IMG/VR virus record: IMGVR_UViG_3300029286_000138
Coordinates: 1 to 35,089 of that record
Source of the DNA: a virus
Length of the DNA stretch: 35,089 nt
Direction: 5' to 3' (one strand)
In this document: positions 18,102 to 24,727 of the stretch, piece by piece
Numbering within the stretch: position 1 is the stretch's first letter
How the letters are laid out: every line of letters starts with the position of its first letter
Position numbers and translations under genes: made by a program
The notes under the pieces: model-generated
Databases searched by the model: none
What the model saw: only the letters and a program-made list of their open reading frames with translations
What the model was told of the DNA's origin: nothing

Positions 18102-19772
18102 TCATCCCTGTTGTACAATCGATTCATTCGAAGGTCTTAATTTTATCTCGTAATATATGATTTTATCATTTTTCTTTTGTTCATATCTAACACTATCCGA
18201 TACAACTATCATGGGCACGCCGTAAGGCCACCATGCATCATTGTAATAGAATGTTTGTAACATGTACACAACAGGACTAGTATATAAACCCATTAATATT
18301 TGACTTTCCATTTGAGTAACAGAATTAGTTCTTAAAGTATACTCTTCCTGATAGTTTACATTGAAAACCCTTTCACCTGCATCATATGGTGAATAAGATG
18401 ATGTTGGTAATTTCTGTTTATATGTTGTACGGTTAATTTTCTGATTTATTTCTTTTTTTGCTGAAAAAGTAAATGTGTCGAACCCCCCGTGCTTGTTGAG
18501 AAAAAAGATTTGTACCCTATCATATCTATTACATTTATCTTTCTTAAATACTTGGAAAGGTACACGATTTAAAGTTAATAAAGATGTAGATGTTTTACTA
18601 TAATATATTGGTCCTGAACGATGTGACCAAGGACCAGTTCCCGGATGACTAACATCACCATCTATAACTGTTCCACCTGATGAAAGTAATGCAAATACTC
18701 CTTCGTTTTGAGCTTCATAAATCATACTACCAACAGGCATTAATAAATTATTAGCACTTGTATTACTATAACAATAATCATTATAACTACCATTCTTTAC
18801 TAAATCAATTTCATATCTAATCCAAGTATTTGTGAATCCACTTAACACACCATTGTAATTTATGAGTTGTTTAGGACCACATGGAAATCTGTATGCTCTT
18901 GTATTTGTATAAGTAAATGAAAAATTATCATCATATATTGTAGTAACAGAAATACCAGAATGTGATTGGATGATACTAATACCACCACCTCCACCACCAC
19001 CTATGTATGAACTATCACCACCTGTTGCAATATTTTTAGTATCCAAACTTGGAAGTGACATTTGTAAATTTTCTTGACCATCAATATTAGCTGCTAATTG
19101 AATACCACTACCACCCCCTCCGATGGTTTGTGTATTTGTTCCTTGTGTCCAAGTAGAATGCCATACTCTGTATCTTATTTTATCAGGACGACCACAAATG
19201 TTATCACCCAATGCATATAAAAATAAATATTCATCATTATCTAATTCATATCTATTTGCATCAGTTAAAAATTTACCACCAGTCGTACCACTCAAAGATG
19301 ATGTTGTTGTTCCACTCATAACCCAAAGTGCATTACCATCTGGATTTAAACCCATATAATCATATGGTATTGGTTGTTGACAACCATTGAAATAAGTTCT
19401 AGGTGTACTTTCGTACCAGTTACCTGTATTAATTCTTACAGGAGGTGTACCATAATATTCATAAACAAATAATTGAAATCTTAACGCCATTGTTAAACAC
19501 TCTTCAAGATTAGTATCACTTAAATTAATTTCCTCTTTAACAAAGTTTCTATAAATAGATGATGGATTAAATTCACATGTTCCACCTGATATTGGATAAA
19601 GATTATATGTACCCAATTCTTTTGTCCATCCATCATATGTATAATATTTCAATACAAATTGGAATTGGAAATTCGGTTGTGTCCAGTTACTACTTGAGAA
19701 CTGATATGTTAATCTATTGGTATCGAATACTCTACCCCAATCTTTTGGTTGTGTTATCAATGATATTGCCAT
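18102..19772 (-). CDS. Distal tail / baseplate protein
   Basis: A 556-residue protein. A poly-Gly loop (DSSYIGGGGGGGISI) near residue 265 separates an N-terminal beta domain (1-220) from a C-terminal part. The C-terminal segment has FFLNKHGGFDTFTFSAKKEI, seen in tail proteins of Bacteroidota phages, and a closing beta region (YYEIKLRPSNESIVQQG). Its place between the tail completion gene and the large hub gene suits a Dit-like or upper baseplate role. It precedes the hub gene by 52 bases with no terminator between. The specific function is inferred from position and one remembered motif. Confidence 0.65.
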   Translation of the reverse strand: MAISLITQPKDWGRVFDTNRLTYQFSSSNWTQPNFQFQFVLKYYTYDGWTKELGTYNLYPISGGTCEFNPSSIYRNFVKEEINLSDTNLEECLTMALRFQLFVYEYYGTPPVRINTGNWYESTPRTYFNGCQQPIPYDYMGLNPDGNALWVMSGTTTSSLSGTTGGKFLTDANRYELDNDEYLFLYALGDNICGRPDKIRYRVWHSTWTQGTNTQTIGGGGSGIQLAANIDGQENLQMSLPSLDTKNIATGGDSSYIGGGGGGGISIIQSHSGISVTTIYDDNFSFTYTNTRAYRFPCGPKQLINYNGVLSGFTNTWIRYEIDLVKNGSYNDYCYSNTSANNLLMPVGSMIYEAQNEGVFALLSSGGTVIDGDVSHPGTGPWSHRSGPIYYSKTSTSLLTLNRVPFQVFKKDKCNRYDRVQIFFLNKHGGFDTFTFSAKKEINQKINRTTYKQKLPTSSYSPYDAGERVFNVNYQEEYTLRTNSVTQMESQILMGLYTSPVVYMLQTFYYNDAWWPYGVPMIVVSDSVRYEQKKNDKIIYYEIKLRPSNESIVQQG

Positions 19773-19773
19773 A

Positions 19774-20238
19774 TTATATAATCTTTGTTTTTGCTAATTC
19801 TTTTTGTAAATCAGTTTTAAGTGAACCAAATACATTGGTAACATTCTTTATCTTACTTTCTTGATTTAGAAACCTGACTGCTTTAATACCTTTCTTTGAT
19901 ATTGATTTCTGTAACATATATGATGCACCAACTTGTGTAATCTTTCTATTTTTACCTTTATTAATTTTACTCATAAAACCTCTACCATGATTTGTGAACA
20001 ACCATTGATATATAGGTAATCTTGGAGGAGGTTTAGCACCCGCTCTTCTTCCACTATCAACATACTTACCATAAGAAACATATTTGATGGTGAAGTTTTT
20101 ATTTTGTTCATCAATATCATAAGTAATGGAGTTATATAATCTTCCGGTATTAACTTTATTATTTGTCTCCAATACTTTCTTCATGTTCACAATTGTACGT
20201 TGTGCCCATTTTTGCAGCACTTTCCCTATTTCTGTCAT
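19774..20238 (-). CDS. HK97 gp10-like tail completion protein
   Basis: A 154-residue basic protein. The pattern NTGRLYNSITYDI, then YGKYVDSGRRAGAKPPPRLPIYQWL, is characteristic of the HK97 gp10 / tail completion family, which caps the tail and joins it to the neck. The C-terminus is Lys-rich. The start ATG at 20238 follows an ATATATAT stretch. It ends one base before the distal tail gene starts, so the two are co-translated. Upstream lies an HNH endonuclease remnant that separates it from the chaperone-like gene. Confidence 0.75.
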   Translation of the reverse strand: MTEIGKVLQKWAQRTIVNMKKVLETNNKVNTGRLYNSITYDIDEQNKNFTIKYVSYGKYVDSGRRAGAKPPPRLPIYQWLFTNHGRGFMSKINKGKNRKITQVGASYMLQKSISKKGIKAVRFLNQESKIKNVTNVFGSLKTDLQKELAKTKII

Positions 20239-20261
20239 GCCAATATATATGATTTTTCGAT

Positions 20262-20586
20262 TTATTGGGGTAATGGTTGTATCTTATATTCCGATAAATT
20301 ATTATCTATGATATATTGATTTCTTATTTCTATTGCATCAGAAAGATTAACATGAAATCCAATATATTTACCATCACAATGGACACCATATCCACTCTTT
20401 ACTTTAGATACACCAAAGAATTCGGTGGTACAATTTTTATTTTTTCTCTTATTTGAATTTTGAATATGGGCTGAAACCCATCGTAAATTTCCGGGTTCAT
20501 AGTTTAGGTCATTGTTACTTCTATCTAATGTTAATCCCTGACCATAATTTGGGTCGGAACCGGGAGTGACTACTACACCCCGGTTT
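20262..20586 (-). pseudogene. HNH homing endonuclease remnant (C-terminal half, with AP2-like module)
   Basis: An open frame of about 107 codons with no usable start codon, bounded upstream by an in-frame TAA at about 20589. It encodes YGQGLTLDRSNNDLNYEPGN followed by LRWVSAHIQNSNKRKN, the second half of an HNH homing endonuclease active region. It then has FFGVSKVKSGYGVHCDGKYI and ...SDAIEIRNQYI, an AP2-like DNA-binding module. The N-terminal half of the nuclease is missing, so it should be inactive. The truncation point coincides with the GTGACTACTACAC hairpin at 20558-20590 and abuts the plus-strand gene at 20641. Confidence 0.75.
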
Positions 20587-20590
20587 TTTT
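20558..20590 (+). terminator. Terminator-like hairpin, first copy of the GTGACTACTACAC element
   Basis: The stem pairs AACCGGG (20558-20564) with CCCGGTT (20579-20585) and GTG (20566-20568) with CAC (20576-20578). A20565 is bulged, the loop is ACTACTA, and T20584-20590 follows. No plus-strand gene lies upstream, so its job as a terminator is unclear. The T-run occupies the -33 region of the promoter for the gene at 20641. The loop and closing pairs are identical to a hairpin at 30714-30750. Confidence 0.7.
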
Positions 20591-20607
20591 ATTTCAATAA
20601 TTTTACT

Positions 20608-20615
20608 TATCTTTG
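20608..20615 (+). promoter_or_regulatory. Bacteroidota-type -7 promoter element
   Basis: TATCTTTG matches TAnnTTTG exactly, 25 bases before the ATG at 20641. No clear TTTG -33 box is visible; the corresponding position is the T-run of the preceding hairpin. It would let host RNA polymerase transcribe this gene independently of the leftward tail operon. Confidence 0.6.
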
Positions 20616-20640
20616 TAATCTAACATTTAAAACAAACAAT

Positions 20641-20907
20641 ATGAAAACAACAGAAATTACTTGGATAGATTTGAATACTCCTCCTGATGATTACAACATG
20701 TCTGACGATGTGCTTCATACCATTTTAGATCATATGGAACTTATACCAAAGGAACAAAAGTTTCGTTTTGGTTTCGATGATGACAATACCGTTTATTTGG
20801 AATTAGAAGGTGAATCTGAAATTGTTGTTATCAAAAGTAGTTTATTAAAAGCGCTTGAAGACATTCAAAAGAAGATGGATGAAGATGGATTTAGTTTCCG
20901 TAATTAA
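20641..20907 (+). CDS. Plus-strand accessory (moron-like) gene, acidic protein
   Basis: An 88-residue acidic protein. The ATG at 20641 follows AAACAAACAAT, a typical Bacteroidota leader, which decides it over an upstream GTG at 20566 within the hairpin. It starts TTEITWIDLNTPPDDYNMSD and ends KKMDEDGFSFRN. The middle (FRFGFDDDNTVYLELEGES) reads as a small beta sheet and a helix follows. It is alone on this strand within the leftward structural genes and has its own host-type promoter, which is the moron pattern. No family recognised; acidic mimicry or anti-defence is possible but unproven. Confidence 0.75.
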   Translation: MKTTEITWIDLNTPPDDYNMSDDVLHTILDHMELIPKEQKFRFGFDDDNTVYLELEGESEIVVIKSSLLKALEDIQKKMDEDGFSFRN

Positions 20908-21020
20908 TCATCATTCATATTTGAAAATATTTGGTCAATCGAAATTATCTTTGGGATATAACCTCTTTTATCTGCCCAATACCTATAATCTTTTCCTTGT
21001 GATAATCCGTGACTTTTCAT
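20904..21020 (-). CDS. Possible 38-residue protein
   Basis: A short open frame, ATG at 21020 and TAA at 20904. It encodes a basic N-terminus (MKSHGLSQGKDYRYWADKRG) followed by an amphipathic segment and an acidic end. It begins 14 bases after the stop of the frameshifted chaperone frame. It overlaps the stop of the converging plus-strand gene by 4 bases. The composition looks coding, but nothing proves expression. Confidence 0.4.
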   Translation of the reverse strand: MKSHGLSQGKDYRYWADKRGYIPKIISIDQIFSNMNDD

Positions 21021-21033
21021 ATTATATCTATAC

Positions 21034-21312
21034 TTATAAAGCTAAGAGGTTTTTACTATCTTTCATTTCTTGAATGTTATGTTCCTGTTTACTTATTGTT
21101 AAATAATCCAGAACTTCATACAAAGGCAACCTACCTACTTTTTCCATATTCAAAATATTATTATTTGATAATATCTTTTGAGTGAAGTACCAAATGAAAT
21201 ATTTATTTATATTATCTATTTGGTGTTTGTAGGCACTTGATTCATACTCACTTTCAGAAGGTTCAAATAATGAGCCCTGATATTGTTCATATACTTGAAT
21301 GCGACAATCGAA
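21034..21312 (-). CDS. -1 frame extension of the tail assembly chaperone (GT-like C-terminal domain)
   Basis: Entered by a -1 shift at T TTT TTT, this frame encodes 92 residues from FDCRIQVYEQYQGSLFEPSE to a TAA at 21034. Visible parts are KYFIWYFTQKILSNNN and RLPLYEVLDYLTISKQEHN, an ordered helical domain of the kind seen at the C-terminus of frameshifted tail chaperones, which bind the tape measure. The fusion product would be 234 residues (142 + 92). The frame has no good start of its own near the junction; an internal ATG would give only 37 residues. Expression depends on the shift or on a base-count error in the T-run. Confidence 0.6.
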   Translation of the reverse strand, partial: FDCRIQVYEQYQGSLFEPSESEYESSAYKHQIDNINKYFIWYFTQKILSNNNILNMEKVGRLPLYEVLDYLTISKQEHNIQEMKDSKNLLAL

Positions 21313-21737
21313 AAAAAAAGTAACAAACCATTTGCTATGTTCATATCCAAATCCAATAAATCTTCCTCAATTGGTTCCTGTGTGTTCAAATCAAACTTCT
21401 TTACCTTACCATACCATTTCACCGGACGAAAGTATAACGCAAGTAAACGGTTTATATTTTGTAAATTATTATTCTCCGCTAATATCGTTTCCAATCTTGC
21501 CCACTGATCAAATGATTCATCTGTAAAAGGAAAACAAACTTTCCATAGTTTTTTGTTAAACCAATAATACTTTTTGAATTTAGTTGTTGGTGTAATTTCC
21601 ATACACTTCTTTAATTGTTCACCAACTTCATCAATAGTTTTAGTTGTATCTATCTTGAAGTATTTGATCAAATCAAGTTCATAAGTCGTTGAACCAGTGT
21701 CTAATAATGATATTTTCTTGAAGTCTTTTACAAGCAT
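21216..21737 (-). CDS. Putative tail assembly chaperone, zero-frame product
   Basis: A 173-residue protein. Its ATG shares an A with the stop of the gene before (TAATG). The segment FTDESFDQWARLETILAEN and then LALYFRP resembles small tail assembly proteins of phages of Bacteroidota. At codons 140-142 (LFF) the gene runs through nine T residues (21311-21319), then continues 31 codons to a stop at 21216. The -1 frame from this run is open for another 92 codons and looks more protein-like than the zero-frame end. A G/GT-type pair, as in lambda and many siphoviruses, is the natural reading. A homopolymer indel is the alternative. Confidence 0.65.
   Translation of the reverse strand: MLVKDFKKISLLDTGSTTYELDLIKYFKIDTTKTIDEVGEQLKKCMEITPTTKFKKYYWFNKKLWKVCFPFTDESFDQWARLETILAENNNLQNINRLLALYFRPVKWYGKVKKFDLNTQEPIEEDLLDLDMNIANGLLLFFSIVAFKYMNNIRAHYLNLLKVSMNQVPTNTK
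21311..21319 (-). promoter_or_regulatory. Putative -1 ribosomal frameshift site (T9 run)
   Basis: Minus-strand C-T9-C, read CTT TTT TTT TCG in frame 0. Re-reading one T gives TTT TTC GAT and enters the long -1 frame. A T TTT TTT heptamer is a permissive slip site. No strong downstream stem is obvious. Confidence 0.5.
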
Positions 21738-22231
21738 TATTTTTTCCCTTTCTTTATTTGTTTTCTAATACTCTTGGAAATTTCTTCTGTTCTTTCCACA
21801 TCAAGTTTATGATATTCTTCTGTCTTACCAACTTCTTCAAATTCATTTAAAATAGGAAGTTCATCAGCAACAACAATATCTTTTAAAGTTTCTTCCGTTT
21901 GTATTTCTACAATTTTACCAATTATTTGTTCAGGATAATCAATTGATTCACCATTGGTTATATCTTCTTCATACTTTGTATAAATATCAACAGGAATTTG
22001 TTTCTTACACCACTCTTGATATTTTGGAGTTAGACTACCATAAAGGTTCATTAAATCCATTCCTGATTTTTGTGCACAACTTCTACATGCAGTGTTAATA
22101 AAAATACCAACTAAACTACCAACTGATATTAAAGTATCATAGTCAATATTTCTTTTATGTGGTATGACTTCAAGTTCCATACGTTTCATAAATTCGATTT
22201 GTTTGTCTGTAAGTTCCATTTCAATTCTCAT
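21737..22231 (-). CDS. Structural-operon protein of unknown function
   Basis: A 164-residue protein without a recognised domain. The N-terminus is helical (MELTDKQIEFMKRMELEV). A Cys pair CRSCAQKSG follows at about residues 49-57, the middle is acidic, and the tail is strongly basic (SIRKQIKKGKK). The start is at 22231 with an alternative ATG four residues in. Its stop is joined to the chaperone start as TAATG, so it is translationally coupled to that gene. It lies between lysozyme and tail genes. A head-tail or chaperone partner is a guess from position. Confidence 0.65.
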   Translation of the reverse strand: MRIEMELTDKQIEFMKRMELEVIPHKRNIDYDTLISVGSLVGIFINTACRSCAQKSGMDLMNLYGSLTPKYQEWCKKQIPVDIYTKYEEDITNGESIDYPEQIIGKIVEIQTEETLKDIVVADELPILNEFEEVGKTEEYHKLDVERTEEISKSIRKQIKKGKK

Positions 22232-22249
22232 TGTTTTTTGTTATTATTT

Positions 22250-22693
22250 TTAAAAGATTATTTTTCCGGTAGAATATAAAATCCATTCACTCTTCCTTCT
22301 TCTCCTCAAACCTTCAAGAGGTTTACCATTTGAGTTTATCCATTTCATAAATTCATTCCCGATAGATTGGTCATTCGGATTTATTTTAATTTTCTTTAAT
22401 AATGTTGATTTATTAAAATTACCTAAACCCAAATTATATATAAAAGATATCAATGAACTTTTTTGATTTCCATCAATATCCAAATTTAAATTTGTTAAAT
22501 ATTTATCTATCTTTTTAATATCAGATAATAAATATTCTTCTGCTTGTTCTTTTGTTACCTTATCACCCATCTGTACTTTTTCACCATTTGGGTACACCGT
22601 TGTACCATATCCGATTGTTTTTACACCCGCTGGACATATGTATGCATCAAGGTACAATCCTTCATAATGTTTTATTAATTCTATATTTATCAT
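22250..22693 (-). CDS. Endolysin, GH24 lysozyme (T4-type muramidase)
   Basis: A 147-residue protein of the GH24 family. The catalytic Glu is in HYEGLYLDAY near residue 11. The family motif PAGVKTIGYGTT follows at about 22-33, with the conserved Thr. Later elements are AEEYLLSDI, SSLISFIYNLGLGNF and LEGLRRRRKSEW, all usual for phage muramidases that cut the peptidoglycan MurNAc-GlcNAc bond. No signal peptide is visible, so export would need a holin; membrane-protein genes lie just upstream. The ATG overlaps the stop of a 58-residue gene (ATGA). Length is complete for the family. Confidence 0.93.
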   Translation of the reverse strand: MINIELIKHYEGLYLDAYICPAGVKTIGYGTTVYPNGEKVQMGDKVTKEQAEEYLLSDIKKIDKYLTNLNLDIDGNQKSSLISFIYNLGLGNFNKSTLLKKIKINPNDQSIGNEFMKWINSNGKPLEGLRRRRKSEWILYSTGKIIF

Positions 22694-22866
22694 AACTTTT
22701 TATTAATTTTTTTTATATACTTTTCTATAATTTCTTCTTTGGTCATTCCATCTCTTAATAACTTAATTGTTTCTTGAACAAATGTGAAATTATTTTTTAA
22801 ATCATAACCTAATGTATCAACCGGATAATATTTCCATAAAATTTCTTCGACATCTTCAAAATACAT
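22690..22866 (-). CDS. Small 58-residue protein upstream of lysozyme
   Basis: ATG at 22866 and TGA at 22690, overlapping the lysozyme ATG by 4 bases and the end of the membrane-protein gene by 11 bases. It encodes an acidic N-terminus (MYFEDVEEILWKYYPVD) and a basic C-terminal helix (MTKEEIIEKYIKK). The tight overlaps on both sides and the coding-like composition support a real gene. It may be a lysis regulator by position, but no family is recognised. Confidence 0.7.
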   Translation of the reverse strand: MYFEDVEEILWKYYPVDTLGYDLKNNFTFVQETIKLLRDGMTKEEIIEKYIKKINKKL

Positions 22867-23128
22867 TCAATAAATATTTTTTTATAATAAATGTTAAGTA
22901 GTAAACTATCGGACATAAATATAATCCGAACAAACTTCCGAACATTATTATATACGAAATCCAGAAAAAATGTGCTGATACACAAAGTGGACACCTGAAC
23001 ATTTGAATGAAGAAGTCAACCAAAAAGTATTTGGAACTTACATTATTCGGTAAGTGTAACAAATCTTCCACAATAAGTACACCCCATAGACTAGACACTA
23101 TCATCATTAAAATTACTGTTAATATCAT
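22856..23128 (-). CDS. Small membrane protein, holin candidate
   Basis: A 90-residue hydrophobic protein. Membrane segments are visible at residues 1-22 (VILMMIVSSLWGVLIV) and 50-85 (FFWISYIIMFGSLFG and IVYYLTFII), with the motif FRCPLCVSAHFFW between them. A Cys-x-x-Cys next to a membrane helix recalls DUF1360-type phage membrane proteins. Its position beside lysozyme fits a holin. The start is uncertain: 23128 gives a 38-base overlap with the sigma-like gene, and a Met eight residues later reduces this to 14. Confidence 0.6.
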   Translation of the reverse strand: MILTVILMMIVSSLWGVLIVEDLLHLPNNVSSKYFLVDFFIQMFRCPLCVSAHFFWISYIIMFGSLFGLYLCPIVYYLTFIIKKYLLNVF

Positions 23129-23723
23129 TTTCTTTATTTATTTTTTCAAACCATTCATCAAATTCTTTATCATAATATTCTCTGATGTATTTTTTCCCAC
23201 TTCTTATAAAATTATCTAATGTAGATGAACCAATTGAATACTCAATACATATCCTGTGTTTTGGTACACCCTTTATAAAATACAAATACATATATGTTAT
23301 AGAAGATATCTCCCTGAGTTGTAATTGAGTTAAACCAGTAAAGTAAACTTTGTTCACCACATTATCAATTTTATCCATAATGAAATCCAATCTGTAATTA
23401 TGTTCACTTTCATCCACAACTTCAATACCTGTTAATTCAATCATATTTAAAGTTAATGATTTATAAAACTTACCAGTATTTCTTTGGTTCTTTATAATTT
23501 GTGAAATGAATTTCCTCAATTCTTTCTTATCATAAAGTATCTGTAACTTTTCATTATCCATATTTAAAAGAACGAAATAAATATATTGTTCAAGGTCAAC
23601 ATCAGTTTGATCCAATGATGAGTTGGTTATTAATTTATGTATTAATTTTCTTATCCCGTAGTTACGTGCTACAGCATTAACTATTTGTTCATTTGTATTA
23701 CCCAAAATAATAATTGATATCAC
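23091..23723 (-). CDS. Phage-encoded sigma-70-like transcription factor
   Basis: A 210-residue protein. Residues about 37-90 (DVDLEQYIYFVLLNMDNEKL, then ELRKFISQIIKNQRN) match the region-2 pattern of small sigma-like proteins in Bacteroidota phages (DLxQxIYxxLL ... FxxxIIxNQ). Residues about 155-190 (GVPKHRICIEYSIGSSTLDN) read as a helix-turn-helix in the region-4 position. It would direct RNA polymerase to phage late promoters. The start is GTG at 23723, or TTG six codons later; no early ATG exists. It overlaps a possible 39-residue gene upstream. It lies in the leftward packaging-lysis operon. Confidence rests on pattern memory, not on a search. Confidence 0.65.
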   Translation of the reverse strand: MISIIILGNTNEQIVNAVARNYGIRKLIHKLITNSSLDQTDVDLEQYIYFVLLNMDNEKLQILYDKKELRKFISQIIKNQRNTGKFYKSLTLNMIELTGIEVVDESEHNYRLDFIMDKIDNVVNKVYFTGLTQLQLREISSITYMYLYFIKGVPKHRICIEYSIGSSTLDNFIRSGKKYIREYYDKEFDEWFEKINKENDINSNFNDDSV

Positions 23724-23817
23724 TTTTTAAATTAAATCCTTTTGTAAACCAACAATGAGCCTGCCAAGGTGCAGACTTTTTACCAGTTGGTGTTTCGAAT
23801 TTAATTCTATAATTCAT
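23698..23817 (-). CDS. Possible 39-residue protein
   Basis: ATG at 23817 and TAA at 23698, overlapping the GTG start of the sigma-like gene by 26 bases. It encodes MNYRIKFETPTGKKSAPW, then HCWFTKGFNLKSDINYY. The frame is open upstream to about 23880 (with KQRAQIFFKRLFEKHG) but without a start. It fills the 160-base space between the SGNH gene and the sigma-like gene. It may be the remains of a longer gene. Confidence 0.45.
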   Translation of the reverse strand: MNYRIKFETPTGKKSAPWQAHCWFTKGFNLKSDINYYFG

Positions 23818-23883
23818 AAGAATTATCTGTAAACCATGTTTCTCAAATAATCTTTTGAAAAATATCTGAGCCCTTTGTTTTTA

Positions 23884-24513
23884 TCATATAATTTTCTTCT
23901 TTTTTAATTCCTCAATTAGAAGAGGTAAGGCAAGTTTATTTAAGTGTACCCATCCATCCATATACTTTGGGTTAGTTCTACCGTCCTGAGTGAGGATTTC
24001 ATCAAATAAACAAACAAAAGGAACAGAATACATATTACACTTTTCTTCAAGAAATTTATTAAACCCTGAAGTAATAATATTTCTTTGTATGTTTGTTCCG
24101 TATGTGACATCAAAATTCCCATCTACGAAATGACTAGGACTTGGTCCCAATACACACACATTCCACCCCTTTACTTGTTTATAATGTAAGATTGTTTTGA
24201 AATATTCATTGACTGAAAATTCTATTGTTAATTTAAAATCTTTACCTTTTAAATGAATTTCTTTTGGAAGATGAGCACGACAATCAATCTCACCGAAACT
24301 GAACAAAATCTTATCTGACTTATTACAAAACATTAATACATCATCAATGTTTCGTCTCCAATTAGATATACCTGTTGCGGTTGGTGCACCCAATCTATAT
24401 ATTTCAAATGGTGGGTTCTTGATTTGATTTCTTAATAATGGTGAATACAAATCAACAATACCATCCTTACCTTGAAAAATACTTACATGACTATCTCCTA
24501 TTACTTTAATCAT
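23884..24513 (-). CDS. SGNH/GDSL-family hydrolase
   Basis: A 209-residue protein with SGNH blocks in order: GDSH at residues 6-9 (nucleophile Ser8), a Gly-rich loop around LGAPTATG (41-48), FSFGEIDCR (72-79), GPSPS near 125, and DGWVHLN at 186-192 with the Asp-x-x-x-His dyad. The family includes esterases and O-acetyl hydrolases acting on polysaccharides and peptidoglycan. No signal peptide is visible, so it acts in the cytoplasm, at lysis, or on the virion. It lies between the terminase and lysis genes and overlaps the small gene upstream by 8 bases. Substrate unknown; deacetylation of cell-wall glycan to help lysozyme is one hypothesis. Confidence 0.72.
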   Translation of the reverse strand: MIKVIGDSHVSIFQGKDGIVDLYSPLLRNQIKNPPFEIYRLGAPTATGISNWRRNIDDVLMFCNKSDKILFSFGEIDCRAHLPKEIHLKGKDFKLTIEFSVNEYFKTILHYKQVKGWNVCVLGPSPSHFVDGNFDVTYGTNIQRNIITSGFNKFLEEKCNMYSVPFVCLFDEILTQDGRTNPKYMDGWVHLNKLALPLLIEELKKKKII

Positions 24514-24727
24514 TTTTAATTTTTAATTTTTCTATTAAATAAGCATCTTTTATAAATAGTGAACAAACTTCCTCTTTATAATCCATACCATCCATCTTAC
24601 AATAAAATCTTACCGTATCATCAGAATATTGATAACACTCAATTTCTGAAACTGTATAATATTTTTCAATTATATTTCTCTTATAATTTTTGTACCATTC
24701 TATAATTACATTATCTATTTGCTCCAT
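24506..24727 (-). CDS. Small protein between terminase and SGNH hydrolase genes
   Basis: A 73-residue protein with a helical N-terminus (IIEWYKNYKRNIIEKYY) and a beta-rich middle (VRFYCKMDGMDYKEEV). It overlaps the terminase stop by 13 bases and the SGNH gene start by 8, which supports coupled translation. No domain recognised. Confidence 0.65.
   Translation of the reverse strand: MEQIDNVIIEWYKNYKRNIIEKYYTVSEIECYQYSDDTVRFYCKMDGMDYKEEVCSLFIKDAYLIEKLKIKND

Noticed and set aside
20566-20640. Upstream GTG start giving a 113-residue version of the plus-strand gene
   Set aside because: The GTG lies inside the terminator-like hairpin and upstream of the TATCTTTG promoter; the ATG at 20641 has a typical leader.
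22809-22994. Minus-strand 61-codon frame with Phe/Ile-rich sequence
   Set aside because: It overlaps both the membrane-protein gene and the coupled 58-residue gene in another frame and lacks a plausible leader.
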